Assembly: GCF_020166105.1 (NCBI RefSeq)
Contig: NZ_JAIUJY010000002.1
Coordinates: 682,001 to 746,000, forward strand
From: Blastococcus sp. LR1
GTDB lineage: Bacteria; Actinomycetota; Actinomycetes; Mycobacteriales; Geodermatophilaceae
Direction of reading: 5' to 3'
Length of the DNA: 64,000 bases
This document shows, in pieces, positions 46,675-54,938 of the stretch. Each line of letters opens with the position of its first letter. Within the stretch, counting starts at the first letter, position 1. Both the position numbers and the translations under genes were made by a program. Below the pieces are notes generated by a model, which did no database searches, was not told where the DNA came from, and was given only the letters and a program-made list of their open reading frames with translations.

Positions 46675-47511
46675 GTGACCGCTCCCGAGGTCGTCGCCCC
46701 CGAGGTGGTCGCCCACCGCGGAGCCACTGCCGAAGCGCCCGAGCACACGCTGGCCGCCTACCGGCACGCCGTCGAGGTCGGCGCCGACGCGGTCGAGTGC
46801 GACGTCCGGCTCACCCGTGACGGCGTGCTCGTCTGCGTCCACGACCGGCGGGTGCACCGGACCTCCAACGGCCGCGGCGTCGTCTCCACGCTGCGGCTGT
46901 CCGAGCTCGAGCAGTTCCAGTTCGGCGCCCGCCGTTCCCGGCGCGACACCTGGAAGGACGACGAGATCCTCGCCGTCTCCGACGAGCCGGACGTGGAGGA
47001 CGGCCGGGTGCTCACCCTGGAGCGGCTGCTCGAGTACGCGACCGCCACTCCCGGCACCGTGCGGCTGGCGATCGAGACCAAGCACCCGACGCGGCACGCC
47101 CGCCGGGTGGAGCAGGAGCTGGTGCGGTGCCTGCGCCGGTACGGCCTGCTGGACGGCGGCCAGCCCGTCGAGTGGGGCGGGAAGCCGGCGTTCCGGGTGA
47201 TGAGCTTCTCCCAGCTCGCGGTCCGCCGGGCCCGCACGCTGGCGCCCGGTGTGCAGACCGTGCAGCTGATCGGCAAGCGGCTGCGGCCCGTGCGCAGCGA
47301 GCTGCTGACCGGCTCGATGAGCGCCGTCGGCCCCGGGCTGGCGCTGTTGCGGTCCGATCCGGGCTACGTGGCCGAGGCGCACGCCGCGGGCAAGGAAGTG
47401 CACGTGTGGGTGGCGAACGAGCCCGCGGACGTCGACTTCCTCGTCGACCTCGGCGTCGACGCGCTCATCACCGACCGCCCCGACGAGGTGCTCCGCCGGC
47501 TCGGCCGCTGA
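46675..47511 (+). CDS. Glycerophosphodiester phosphodiesterase
   Basis: A 278-residue cytoplasmic enzyme releasing glycerol 3-phosphate from glycerophosphodiesters. The catalytic signature is complete: AHRG (H14/R15), ECD (E41/D43), VHD (H56), then LAIETKHPTRH with the Glu and Lys, and the C-terminal VHVWVANEPADVDFLVDLGVDALITDRPD that is typical of the family. No signal peptide is visible. It converges with the HAD gene; a perfect 20-bp hairpin separates them. Confidence 0.92.
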   Translation: MTAPEVVAPEVVAHRGATAEAPEHTLAAYRHAVEVGADAVECDVRLTRDGVLVCVHDRRVHRTSNGRGVVSTLRLSELEQFQFGARRSRRDTWKDDEILAVSDEPDVEDGRVLTLERLLEYATATPGTVRLAIETKHPTRHARRVEQELVRCLRRYGLLDGGQPVEWGGKPAFRVMSFSQLAVRRARTLAPGVQTVQLIGKRLRPVRSELLTGSMSAVGPGLALLRSDPGYVAEAHAAGKEVHVWVANEPADVDFLVDLGVDALITDRPDEVLRRLGR

Positions 47512-47540
47512 TCCGCCCTCTCCTGACCACCAGGTGTTCG

Positions 47541-47587
47541 GGAAGCTCGTGCTCTGCCCCGCTGGAGGGGGCAGAGCACGAGCTTCC
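47541..47587. terminator. Perfect 20-bp hairpin between convergent genes
   Basis: Arms at 47541-47560 and 47568-47587 are exact complements around a seven-base loop. The core GTGCTCTGC also occurs in the hairpin at 53773-53803. It is 29 bases after the glycerophosphodiesterase stop and 11 bases before the HAD stop, so it can serve both directions. No T-run follows. Confidence 0.75.
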
Positions 47588-47598
47588 GGGCCCCCTCC

Positions 47599-48267
47599 TC
47601 AGGCGGTGAGGTCCAGGCGGTCAAGCGCGGCGGCGATGTCGCCGGGGGTGTCGAAGATGTCCAGCGCTCCGGCGTCACGCAGCTCGTCGTCGCCGAAGCC
47701 GCCGGAGCGGACGACGATCGACGGCATCCCGGCGTTCTTGCCCGCCTCGACGTCGTAGACCGAGTCGCCGATCAGGATGCTCGGGGCGTCGATCGGCTCG
47801 CCGAGCTTCTTCAGCGCCACCTGCAGCAGGTCCGGCGCCGGCTTGGTCGACTCGACGTCCTCGCTCGTGGTCCAGGCCTCGGCGATGTCGCGGGCGTCGA
47901 GCAGGTCGAGCGCGTTGTCGACGTGGTGCGGCTTGCCCGAGCTGGCGAGCACGACCCGGTGCCCGCGCTCCTTCAGCGCCAGCAGCAGCTCGCGAGCGCC
48001 CGGAAGGACGGCGACCTCCTCCATCAGCGGGTCGGCCTCGGTCACCCAGCGCTCGCGCGCCTCGTCGCCGATGCGCTCCTCGACCTCGTCGCCGCCCAGG
48101 GCCGCGACGAGCTGGTCGCCGCCCATGCCGATCAGCCGGTGGATCCGCCAGACCGGGAAGGTCTCCCCGAGCGACCGGAAGGCCCGGTACCAGGCGAGCG
48201 CGTGCTGGTAGTTGGTGTCGACGAGGGTGCCGTCGACGTCGAGAACGGCGATCCGCAGAGAGCTCAT
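47599..48267 (-). CDS. HAD-superfamily phosphatase
   Basis: A 222-residue hydrolase from ATG 48267 (MSSLRIAVLDVDGTLVD). Motif I DVDGT carries the nucleophile D10 and D12, motif II is LASSGKPHHV, motif III has the Lys in STKPAPDLL and motif IV is IGDSVYDVEAG. The helical cap between motifs I and II (HALAWYRAFRSLGE...) is of the beta-phosphoglucomutase/phosphoglycolate phosphatase kind. The substrate is unknown. Confidence 0.9.
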   Translation of the reverse strand: MSSLRIAVLDVDGTLVDTNYQHALAWYRAFRSLGETFPVWRIHRLIGMGGDQLVAALGGDEVEERIGDEARERWVTEADPLMEEVAVLPGARELLLALKERGHRVVLASSGKPHHVDNALDLLDARDIAEAWTTSEDVESTKPAPDLLQVALKKLGEPIDAPSILIGDSVYDVEAGKNAGMPSIVVRSGGFGDDELRDAGALDIFDTPGDIAAALDRLDLTA

Positions 48268-48305
48268 GCGGCGGAGCTGCCCACCCCGTCGCCCGCGCAA
48301 CCCCT

Positions 48306-48368
48306 GTTGATCATCGTCATGTGGCTGGGGCGGGCGGCGTGTCGAGCAGCCACATGACGATGATCAAC
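48306..48368. terminator. Perfect 21-bp hairpin downstream of the alcohol dehydrogenase gene
   Basis: Two exactly complementary 21-base arms (48306-48326 and 48348-48368) surround a 21-base GC-rich loop. The arms contain TGATCATCGTCATGTGG. The hairpin follows the alcohol dehydrogenase stop (48396) on the minus strand and precedes the HAD start (48267), so it may terminate the first transcript. The perfect pairing is stronger than a terminator needs. Confidence 0.65.
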
Positions 48369-48395
48369 GGCGAGGGGGCGAGGGGGGTCCTTCGC

Positions 48396-49511
48396 TCAGT
48401 CGGCGTGGACGAGGAGTCCGCGGACGGTCTCGCCGGCGGCCTGGTCGCGGTAGCCCTGGTTGATCTCGTCCAGCTCGTAGCGCCGCGTGATCAGCCGGTC
48501 GAGCTCCAGCCGGCCCTCCTCGTGCATGCGCAGCAGCCGCGGGATGTCGGTGAACGGGTTGCACGAGCCGAACATCGAGCCCTGGATCCGGTGCTCGAAG
48601 ACCGTGGCGAGCTGCCCGTTGAGCGTGACGGACCCGTCCGACGGGCGGTCGCCAAGGGCGGTGAGCACCAGGGTGCCGCCCTTGCCCAGGCAGGCGGCCG
48701 CGCCCTGGTAGACCTCAGCGGACATCTTCCCCACGGTCACGACGACGACGTCCGCGCCCGTGCCGCGGGAGAGCTCGCGGGCCAGCCCGACCGCCTCGTC
48801 GGTGCTCGCCACGGTGCGGGTGGCGCCCACCGACTCGGCGAACTCCCGCTTCATGGCGACCGGGTCCACGCCGATCACGTGCATCGCGCCGGCGTGCACG
48901 GCGCCCTGCACCGCGTTCACGCCCACGCCGCCGAGCCCGACCACGACGACGACGTCGCCCGGCCGCGTGCCGCCGGCGTAGACCGCCGAGCCCCAGCCGG
49001 TGGGCACGCTGCAGGCGGTGAGCGCCGCGGTGTCCAGCGGCAGCCAGGGGTCGATCTTCACGCAGGAGAACTCGCTGAGCAGCGCATGCCGGGCGAAGGC
49101 GCCGACCATGCAGAAGCCGCCGAGCTCCTCGCCGTCGAGCCGGTACGGGTACTGGCCGCCGGGCAGCAGCCCGGTGGCGATGGTCGCGCCCTTGTCGCAG
49201 ATGTTGGACCGGCCCGACGCGCAGAAGCGGCAGTGCCCGCAGGCGGGCAGGAAGCTGGTGACGATGTGGTCGCCCGGCGCCACGCCGGTGACGCCGGGGC
49301 CGACGGCCTGGACGACGCCGGAGCCCTCGTGCCCACCGACGATCGGGTAGCGGCCGCCGGGGTTGGAGTGCCGCAGGTGCTCGTCGGAGTGGCACAGCCC
49401 GGAGTACGCCATCTCCACCAGGACCTCGCCCGGCCCGGGATCGCGGACCTCGAGTTCGACGATCTCGTACTCGGTGTCCGGCTCGCGCAGCACAGCGGCT
49501 CTGGTGAGCAC
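48396..49511 (-). CDS. Zinc-dependent (NDMA-type) alcohol dehydrogenase
   Basis: A 371-residue medium-chain dehydrogenase. The catalytic zinc residues are in SGLCHSDEH (C40) and GGHEGSGVV (H61/E62). The structural zinc site is C91-x2-C94-x2-C97-x7-C105 (CGHCRFCASGRSNIC). The NAD fold shows VVGLGGVGVNAVQGA. Sequence style (MFGSCNPFTDIP, TALGDRPSDGSVTLNG) matches actinobacterial N,N-dimethyl-nitrosoaniline-dependent enzymes. GTG 49511 is fixed by an AGGAGG six bases upstream. It is divergent from a TetR gene that probably controls it. Confidence 0.93.
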   Translation of the reverse strand: MLTRAAVLREPDTEYEIVELEVRDPGPGEVLVEMAYSGLCHSDEHLRHSNPGGRYPIVGGHEGSGVVQAVGPGVTGVAPGDHIVTSFLPACGHCRFCASGRSNICDKGATIATGLLPGGQYPYRLDGEELGGFCMVGAFARHALLSEFSCVKIDPWLPLDTAALTACSVPTGWGSAVYAGGTRPGDVVVVVGLGGVGVNAVQGAVHAGAMHVIGVDPVAMKREFAESVGATRTVASTDEAVGLARELSRGTGADVVVVTVGKMSAEVYQGAAACLGKGGTLVLTALGDRPSDGSVTLNGQLATVFEHRIQGSMFGSCNPFTDIPRLLRMHEEGRLELDRLITRRYELDEINQGYRDQAAGETVRGLLVHAD

Positions 49512-49639
49512 CGGGGTCCTCCTGGGTGGCGGTGGGAACCGGGGTGCGACGGACGGCACGCCCCGGTCGGGCGGCCGTCATCGTGCCTGGTGGCCGGACG
49601 GCCCCTGCACGCCGGTCCGGTCCCACCCACCACATACAT

Positions 49640-49653
49640 ACCGACCGGCCAGT
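49640..49653. promoter_or_regulatory. Candidate TetR operator between alcohol dehydrogenase and TetR genes
   Basis: ACCGACCGGCCAGT matches its own reverse complement at 10 of 14 positions around a central CCGG. It lies 129 bases from the dehydrogenase start and 42 bases from the divergent TetR start, a normal place for an autoregulatory operator. Confidence 0.45.
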
Positions 49654-49694
49654 CATCCGTGCAGGTGAGGACTCCGGGTGCCTATCCTCGCACC

Positions 49695-50408
49695 GTGAGT
49701 GAGTTGCTAGACCGCCGAGCGCAGAAAAAGGCCCTTACGCGAGCACACGTCCGGGCCGTCGCCCAGGAGCTGTTCGCCGAGCGGGGGTTCGACGCCGTCA
49801 CGATCGCGGACGTGGCCCGGGCGGCCGACGTCGCCGTCCAGACGGTGTTCAACCACTTCTCCACCAAGGAGGAACTCTTCTTCGACGGTCGCACGCCGTG
49901 GGTCACCGGCCCCGCCGACGCCGTCCGCGACCGCACGCCCGGGATGACTGCCCACACCGCGCTGCGCAACTACCTCGTGGCCCTGGTGCGCGGCCGCTTC
50001 GGCGCGCTGGCGTCGGTGAAGTCGCGCACCTACCTGCGCACCATCGAGGGCTCCGACGCGCTGCTGGCGCACGAGCGGGACCTCATCCACGAGTGCGAGC
50101 GACGGCTCACCGAGGCGCTGCACGAGGTGTGGGCCTCACCCGACGACCGCGACGGCATCGTCTCCCAGGACCCGGCGACCGCCGCGACCCTCACCGCCGC
50201 CACCTGGCTGGGTGCGGCCCGTGCGCTCATCATCGGCCAGCGCTCCCGGGTCACCGCCGGGGCCTGCCCGCTCGAGATCGCCGAGACGCTGGGCCAGCTG
50301 GCCGAGCGCTTCTTCGACGCCGCCATCGCCACGATGCCCGCGTTCGAGGAGGAGGCCGGCGCCGCCGTGATGCCCGCCGTCGAGTGGCCCGCCTCCCGCG
50401 CCTCCTGA
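49695..50408 (+). CDS. TetR/AcrR-family regulator
   Basis: A 237-residue repressor-type protein. The N-terminal helix-turn-helix reads AQELFAERGFDAVTIADVARAADVAVQTVFNHFSTKEELFF (about 22-63), the standard TetR pattern; the all-helical ligand domain follows. GTG 49695 is chosen because it gives the usual 10-12 residue lead before the HTH; the frame is open much further upstream without sense. It is divergent from the zinc alcohol dehydrogenase, its likely target. Confidence 0.92.
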   Translation: MSELLDRRAQKKALTRAHVRAVAQELFAERGFDAVTIADVARAADVAVQTVFNHFSTKEELFFDGRTPWVTGPADAVRDRTPGMTAHTALRNYLVALVRGRFGALASVKSRTYLRTIEGSDALLAHERDLIHECERRLTEALHEVWASPDDRDGIVSQDPATAATLTAATWLGAARALIIGQRSRVTAGACPLEIAETLGQLAERFFDAAIATMPAFEEEAGAAVMPAVEWPASRAS

Positions 50409-50409
50409 G

Positions 50410-51000
50410 TCAGGCGGCGACCGGCTCCCCGACCCCGCGCAGCAGCGGCGCGAGCACCTCGTCGACCACGAAGACGACGTTCTCCGCCGTCAAGGGCTCG
50501 GCGAGCCGGTAGCGCTGCCACCAGAACGCCTCGAGCACGGTGGCGAGCAGGCGCTCGCGCTCGGGGTCGATCCCCTCGCCCCGGGCCTCGGCCCGCGCGA
50601 ACAACTCGTGCACCGCGGCGGCCAGCGGGCGGACCAGCGCCTCGTCCAGGCCGGCGCGCAGCTCCTCGTCGTGGCACGCAGCGCCGGCGAGGCTGGCGAC
50701 CGCCCGCTCCTCGCGGTCCAGCGGCCGGGTCCACCGCTCGAGCAGGCCCAGCAGGTCGGCCCGCAGCGAGCCGCCGTCCTCGGGGACCACGACGAGCCGG
50801 AAGCGGCTGACGGCGGCCCGGGCGAGCGCGGCCATCGTGGGCCAGCGGCGGTAGATGCCCGCCTTGCCCGCACGGGCGCGGGCGGCGATCCGGTCGCTGT
50901 TGAGCCGGCCCCACCCCTCGTCGGCCAGGATGTCGACGGCGACGGTGAGCAACTGTTCCGACAGCTCGGAGCTCAGTGGCCGGCCGGGAGCCCCGGTCAC
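50410..51000 (-). CDS. TetR-family regulator
   Basis: A 196-residue regulator with HTH residues LLTVAVDILADEGWGRLNSDRIAARARAGKAGIYRRWPTMAAL (about 17-59) and a C-terminal TetR_C-type domain. Its stop lies one base from the stop of the convergent TetR gene. GTG 51000 is the only start near the HTH. An inverted repeat 25 bases upstream could be its own operator. No obvious target gene adjoins it. Confidence 0.9.
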   Translation of the reverse strand: MTGAPGRPLSSELSEQLLTVAVDILADEGWGRLNSDRIAARARAGKAGIYRRWPTMAALARAAVSRFRLVVVPEDGGSLRADLLGLLERWTRPLDREERAVASLAGAACHDEELRAGLDEALVRPLAAAVHELFARAEARGEGIDPERERLLATVLEAFWWQRYRLAEPLTAENVVFVVDEVLAPLLRGVGEPVAA

Positions 51001-51024
51001 GACGCCGCTCCGCCACGGCTGGTC

Positions 51025-51040
51025 ATGTCCACCCGGACAT
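51025..51040. promoter_or_regulatory. Inverted repeat upstream of the second TetR gene
   Basis: ATGTCC and GGACAT arms separated by four bases (51025-51040), just upstream of the GTG at 51000. The size and place fit a TetR autoregulatory operator. Confidence 0.45.
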
Positions 51041-51103
51041 AGTGGCCGCTCGGTGGACCGACCACAATGATCTTGGCTCTGCGATCTGCGACGACTGCGC
51101 AGG

Positions 51104-51436
51104 TCAGGCCCCGGCGGCGCTCTCCACGTGCACCTGCAGCCCGGAACCGTCGGCGGTCAGCCAGCCGTGCGTACGCGCCGACGTGATCATCGCGTCCCAC
51201 CTGGTGGACCAGTCGGGCGCGGTCGCCCGCGGCTCGGCCGCTGCCCGCAGTGCGGCGACGTCGAGGAACGCCGTCTCCGCGTCCTGCAGCCGACCGAGCG
51301 CCGCATGCTCCAGCGCCTGCCCGGCCTCCTCGTCGGTGACCACGCCCAGCGCCAGGTGCAGCCGACCGAGGTCGTCGACGTCGACGACCCGGGCCTCGGG
51401 ACGCTCGTCGGCGCCCGTCACGACTTCCACGATCAC
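51104..51436 (-). CDS. Small protein of unknown function
   Basis: A 110-residue frame from GTG 51436, acidic, with VIVEVVTGADERPEARVVDVDDLGRLHLALG at the start and WSTRWDAMITSARTHGWLTADGSGLQVHVE at the end. Codon third positions are GC-rich as in real genes here. It follows menB on the same strand after a hairpin. There is no membrane segment and no family I can name. Confidence 0.6.
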   Translation of the reverse strand: MIVEVVTGADERPEARVVDVDDLGRLHLALGVVTDEEAGQALEHAALGRLQDAETAFLDVAALRAAAEPRATAPDWSTRWDAMITSARTHGWLTADGSGLQVHVESAAGA

Positions 51437-51450
51437 GGCTCTGCCCTCAT

Positions 51451-51476
51451 AGGGCCTTAATGGCCATTTCGGCCCT
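51451..51476. terminator. Hairpin downstream of menB
   Basis: AGGGCC (51451-51456) pairs with GGCCCT (51471-51476), and the inner AATGGCCATT (51459-51468) is itself palindromic. It is 17 bases after the menB stop and just upstream of the next gene's start, so it may attenuate read-through. Confidence 0.45.
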
Positions 51477-51492
51477 GGAGCATGCAGAGCTG

Positions 51493-52383
51493 TCAGACAT
51501 GCCAGGGGAACTGGGAGAAGTCGGGATCGCGCTTCTCCAGGAAGGCGTCACGGCCCTCGACGGCCTCCTCGGCCATGTAGGCCAGCCGGGTCGTCTCGCC
51601 GGCGAAGAGCTGCTGGCCGACCAGGCCGTCGTCGATCAGGTTGAACGAGTACTTGAGCATCCGCTGGGCGGTCGGGCTCTTGGTCACGATCTTCTTGCCC
51701 CACTCCAGCGCGGTCCTCTCCAGCTCGGCGTGCGGCACGACCCGGTTCACCATGCCCATGCGCTGGGCGTCCTCGCCGGTGTACTCGTCGCCCAGGAAGA
51801 AGATCTCGCGCGCGAACTTCTGGCCCACCTGGCGGGCGAGGTAGGCGGAGCCGAAGCCGCCGTCGAAGCTGCCGACGTCGGCGTCGGTCTGCTTGAAGCG
51901 GGCGTGCTCGGCGCTGGCCAGCGTCAGGTCGGCGACGACGTGCAGGCTGTGCCCGCCACCGGCCGCCCAGCCGGGGACGACGCAGAGCACGACCTTCGGC
52001 ATGAAGCGGATCAGCCGCTGCGCCTCGAGGATGTGCAGCCGCCCGCTGGACCGGCCCTTGTCGTGCTCGTAGCCGTACTTCCCGCGCACCCGCTGGTCGC
52101 CGCCGGAGCAGAACGCCCAGCCGCCGTCCTTCGGGCTCGGGCCGTTGCCGGTGAGGATCACGCAGCCGACGTCGGTGGACAGCCGGGCGTGCTCCAGGGC
52201 GGTGATCAGCTCGTCGACCGTCTGCGGCCGGAAGGCGTTGCGCACCTCGGGCCGGTCGAAGGCGATCCGGACGACACCGGCGTCCACCGCCCGGTGGTAG
52301 GTGATGTCTTCGAAGTCGAAGCCCTCGACCGCCGCCCAGGCGGAGCTGTCGAAGATCTCGGAGACGTCGTCGCGCGCGGTCAT
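51493..52383 (-). CDS. menB: 1,4-dihydroxy-2-naphthoyl-CoA synthase
   Basis: A 296-residue crotonase-fold enzyme closing the second ring in menaquinone synthesis. The oxyanion-hole stretches are CSGGDQRVRGKYGY and VVPGWAAGGGHSLHVVADLTLAS, and the DADVGSFDGGFGSAYLARQVG and FLGDEYTGEDAQRMGMVN blocks are specific to MenB rather than general enoyl-CoA hydratases. It ends with the family's DPDFSQFPWHV. Other men genes are not adjacent. Menaquinone is also the acceptor expected for the formate dehydrogenase. Confidence 0.96.
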   Translation of the reverse strand: MTARDDVSEIFDSSAWAAVEGFDFEDITYHRAVDAGVVRIAFDRPEVRNAFRPQTVDELITALEHARLSTDVGCVILTGNGPSPKDGGWAFCSGGDQRVRGKYGYEHDKGRSSGRLHILEAQRLIRFMPKVVLCVVPGWAAGGGHSLHVVADLTLASAEHARFKQTDADVGSFDGGFGSAYLARQVGQKFAREIFFLGDEYTGEDAQRMGMVNRVVPHAELERTALEWGKKIVTKSPTAQRMLKYSFNLIDDGLVGQQLFAGETTRLAYMAEEAVEGRDAFLEKRDPDFSQFPWHV

Positions 52384-52426
52384 GCGCCGAACCTAACCCG
52401 GCCCCTCGCCCATCCCGCCAGGCGCG

Positions 52427-53188
52427 TCACTTGCCGAGCAGGCCGCCGACCCCGCCCACGACGCCACCAACCGCGCCTCCGACCCCGCCCACGATCTCAC
52501 CGACGGGCTCGCAGATGCAGTCCTTCTCCGGCGGGGGCGGCTGGTTCGGCGGGGGCGGCGGGGGCTGCTCAGCTGTGCCGCCACCACCGGTGTGCCCACC
52601 GCCAGTGGTGCCACCGGTCGTACCGCCACTGGTCCCCCCGGTCGTGCCGCCGCTGGTCGTACCGCCACCGCCCGCCGGGGCGGGAGCCGGAGCACCGGCC
52701 GCCGCCCGGCCAGTGCCGGCGGGCGCAGAGCCGCCGCCGGACGCACCGCCACCGGAGGCCGAGCCGCCACCGGCCGCGCCGGCACCGCTCCCAGCCGTAC
52801 CGCCACCGCCGCTGCCGGCCTGGACGTCTCCGGCGGGTGCGAGGGGGTTCTCCCCCGGCGCCGGGGTGCGGTCGGCCTCGGTCGTGATGCCGGCCGGGCC
52901 ACCCGTGGGGGTGCTGCCGGAGCCGTCGCGGTCCCCGCCGTTGCCGGCGAACACGCCGTCGGAGTCGCGGGAGGAGCCGTCGCCGCCGTCGGCCCCGCTC
53001 CCGCCGCCGCTCCCGAGGAGCATCAGCGTCAGGGGGATGGCGATGAGCAGACCCACGCCGAGCAGTGCGAGCGCGAGCAGGAGGCCCTTCTTGCGCGGGC
53101 GGCGCTCGTGGCGACCGGCACCGGTGACGGTCGAACCGTGACGTCCGGTGGTGGCTGCGGCGTGGCGGGACAGGGCCGGCTCCTTCAT
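52427..53188 (-). CDS. Single-TM protein with long Gly/Ser/Ala low-complexity tail
   Basis: A 253-residue protein with a basic N-terminus (GRHERRPRKKG), one helix at about 36-58 (LLLALALLGVGLLIAIPLTLML), and then about 150 residues of Gly/Ser/Thr/Pro repeats, followed by ENPL, NQPPPPEKDCICEP and a Gly-Val repeat end (VGGVGGAVGGVVGGVGG). The low-complexity part makes homology unsafe. The length of open frame despite this and the sensible membrane topology support a real gene. Confidence 0.6.
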   Translation of the reverse strand: MKEPALSRHAAATTGRHGSTVTGAGRHERRPRKKGLLLALALLGVGLLIAIPLTLMLLGSGGGSGADGGDGSSRDSDGVFAGNGGDRDGSGSTPTGGPAGITTEADRTPAPGENPLAPAGDVQAGSGGGGTAGSGAGAAGGGSASGGGASGGGSAPAGTGRAAAGAPAPAPAGGGGTTSGGTTGGTSGGTTGGTTGGGHTGGGGTAEQPPPPPPNQPPPPEKDCICEPVGEIVGGVGGAVGGVVGGVGGLLGK

Positions 53189-53266
53189 GGCGGTGCGGTG
53201 GTGCTGCCTGTCCCTTACCGGGACGGGGACATCAGAAGACCAGTGCCCGCCCCGTTCGGCATGTAG

Positions 53267-53743
53267 TCATGGGTTTCCCATCCGTAACAGGGGCCACAGG
53301 CGACCCAGCGACGCCGCCAGGCCGGGGTGCAGCTCGACCTGCGCCAATCGGGCACGTGGCACCCAGGCCGCGCCGTCGCTCTCGCCGTCCAGCCGCAGGT
53401 CGCTCGCCTCGAACGGACGCGCCGGCGTGGCCAGCACCGTCGTGTAGGACCACCCGCCGTGGTCGTCGACCGAATGCGCGCCCAGCACCAGGTCGGCGGC
53501 GGTGAGCCCGAGCTCCTCGCCCACCTCGCGGAGCGCCCCCGCGGCCGGCGCCTCGCCCTCGTGCAGCGCGCCGCCCGGCGTCCCCCACGTGCCGCCGTGG
53601 TGCGACCACCGAGCCCGGTGCTGGAGCAGCAGCTCGGGGCCGTCGTCGCCGTCGCGGTGGATCAGCAGCCCGGCCGCCCCGGCCCGACCCCAGTGCCGGT
53701 GCCCGGAGGCGCAGACGGTCCAGCCGTCGGTGGAGGCGAGCAC
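53267..53743 (-). CDS. NUDIX hydrolase
   Basis: About 158 residues from GTG 53743 (LASTDGWTVCASGHRHWG); an ATG at 53824 would put a hairpin inside the coding region. The NUDIX box is present as GGALHEGEAPAAGALREVGEELGLT, with the E..REVGEEL metal residues. Such enzymes hydrolyse nucleoside-diphosphate derivatives, often oxidised nucleotides. The preceding LLIHRDGDDGPELLLQHRA is the typical first strand. It is divergent from the MaoC gene. Confidence 0.9.
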   Translation of the reverse strand: MLASTDGWTVCASGHRHWGRAGAAGLLIHRDGDDGPELLLQHRARWSHHGGTWGTPGGALHEGEAPAAGALREVGEELGLTAADLVLGAHSVDDHGGWSYTTVLATPARPFEASDLRLDGESDGAAWVPRARLAQVELHPGLAASLGRLWPLLRMGNP

Positions 53744-53772
53744 CCGACCAGTGAACCTGGTGGCGAACAGTT

Positions 53773-53803
53773 GTGCTCTGCTCCGCCTGTGCGAGCAGAG
53801 CAC
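53773..53803. promoter_or_regulatory. 11-bp hairpin in the NUDIX/MaoC divergent space
   Basis: GTGCTCTGCTC (53773-53783) and its exact complement (53793-53803) with a nine-base loop, inside a further GAACCT...AGGTTC pair. It lies between two divergent genes, so it is more likely regulatory or 5'-leader structure than a terminator. The GTGCTCTGC core is shared with 47541-47587. Confidence 0.4.
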
Positions 53804-53844
53804 TAGGTTCGGGGAAGTACCCATGACTCCGGAGGACGCACCGC

Positions 53845-54303
53845 ATGAGCACCACGACGACGATGGCCGAGCTGAACGGGCTGATCGGCACGGAACTGGG
53901 CACCAGCGACTGGTACGACGTCACCCAGGAGCACGTGAACCTGTTCGCCGACGCCACGGGTGACCACCAGTGGATCCACATCGACGTCGAGCGCGCGACG
54001 AAGGAGAGCCCCTTCGGCGGCCCGATCGCCCACGGCTACCTGACGCTGTCGCTGCTGGTGCCGCTGTTCGCGCAGGTCCTGCTGGTCACCGACACCGTGA
54101 TGGGTGTGAACTACGGCCTGAACAAGGTCCGTTTTCCCTCGCCGGTGCCGGTGGGTGCGCGGGTGCGGCTGACCGCGACCCTGGCCGGCGTCGAGGAGAT
54201 CACGGGCGGCAAGCAGCTCACCTTCGCCTGCGTCATCGAGCGCGAGGGCGGCGACAAGCCGGTCTGCATCGCCGAGCCGGTCTACCGCTACTACGGCGGC
54301 TGA
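53845..54303 (+). CDS. MaoC-like (R)-specific dehydratase
   Basis: A 152-residue hot-dog fold protein. The hydratase-2 motif is present as D40-H-Q-W-I-H45 ([10 protein letters not shown]) followed by [19 protein letters not shown]. Enzymes of this type hydrate or dehydrate enoyl-CoA/ACP thioesters. ATG 53845 follows the NUDIX gene divergently. Eight bases separate its stop from the next gene, so the two may be co-transcribed. The real substrate is unknown. Confidence 0.9.
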   Translation: MSTTTTMAELNGLIGTELGTSDWYDVTQEHVNLFADATGDHQWIHIDVERATKESPFGGPIAHGYLTLSLLVPLFAQVLLVTDTVMGVNYGLNKVRFPSPVPVGARVRLTATLAGVEEITGGKQLTFACVIEREGGDKPVCIAEPVYRYYGG

Positions 54304-54310
54304 TCCGCGC

Positions 54311-54886
54311 GTGCGCATCGCCGTCTTCACGGGGTCGCACGACGGGCCTGCCGCGCACGCCGAGGCGGCGGCCGCCTTCGCCACCGCCCTGGCGGAGGCG
54401 GGCGTCGGCATCGTCTACGGCGGCGGGCACGTCGGGATGATGGGCGTCGTCGCCGACGCCGCGCTCGCCGCCGGGGGCGAGGTCATCGGGGTGATGCCGC
54501 AGCACCTGGTGGACGACGAGGTCGCCCACCCCGGCCTGCCGCGGCTCGACGTCGTCTCGACCATGCACGAGCGCAAGGCGCGGATGGCCGAGCTGTCCGA
54601 CGCCTTCATCGCCCTGCCCGGCGCCGCCGGCACGCTCGAGGAGCTCTTCGAGGCGTGGACCTGGGGGATGCTCGGGCTGCACGCCAAGCCCACGCTGCTG
54701 CTCGACGTCGACGGGTTCTGGCAGCCGCTGCTCGCCCAGCTGCGCCGGATGGTCGACGACGGCTACCTCGACGGCCGCCGCCTGGACGCTCTGGGCGTGG
54801 TGCACGACGCGGCGGGGCTGCTGGCCTTCGTCGAGGGTTACGAGCACCCGCCCAGAAAGTGGTCGGCGCCGCCGTCGTCCACCTGA
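54311..54886 (+). CDS. LOG-family protein (cytokinin riboside 5'-monophosphate phosphoribohydrolase type)
   Basis: A 191-residue Rossmann-like protein from GTG 54311. Family features: VFTGSHDG near the start, [51 protein letters not shown], and [22 protein letters not shown] enzymes release adenine-type bases from nucleoside monophosphates; some bacterial members cleave AMP. The usual PGGxGTxxE motif reads PGAAGTLEE here, with the second Gly changed to Ala. Confidence 0.9.
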   Translation: MRIAVFTGSHDGPAAHAEAAAAFATALAEAGVGIVYGGGHVGMMGVVADAALAAGGEVIGVMPQHLVDDEVAHPGLPRLDVVSTMHERKARMAELSDAFIALPGAAGTLEELFEAWTWGMLGLHAKPTLLLDVDGFWQPLLAQLRRMVDDGYLDGRRLDALGVVHDAAGLLAFVEGYEHPPRKWSAPPSST

Positions 54887-54938
54887 TCGCGCGGTAGCTG
54901 TAACCCCTCGGCAATACGGATCGTGGTGCACTGGAGTG

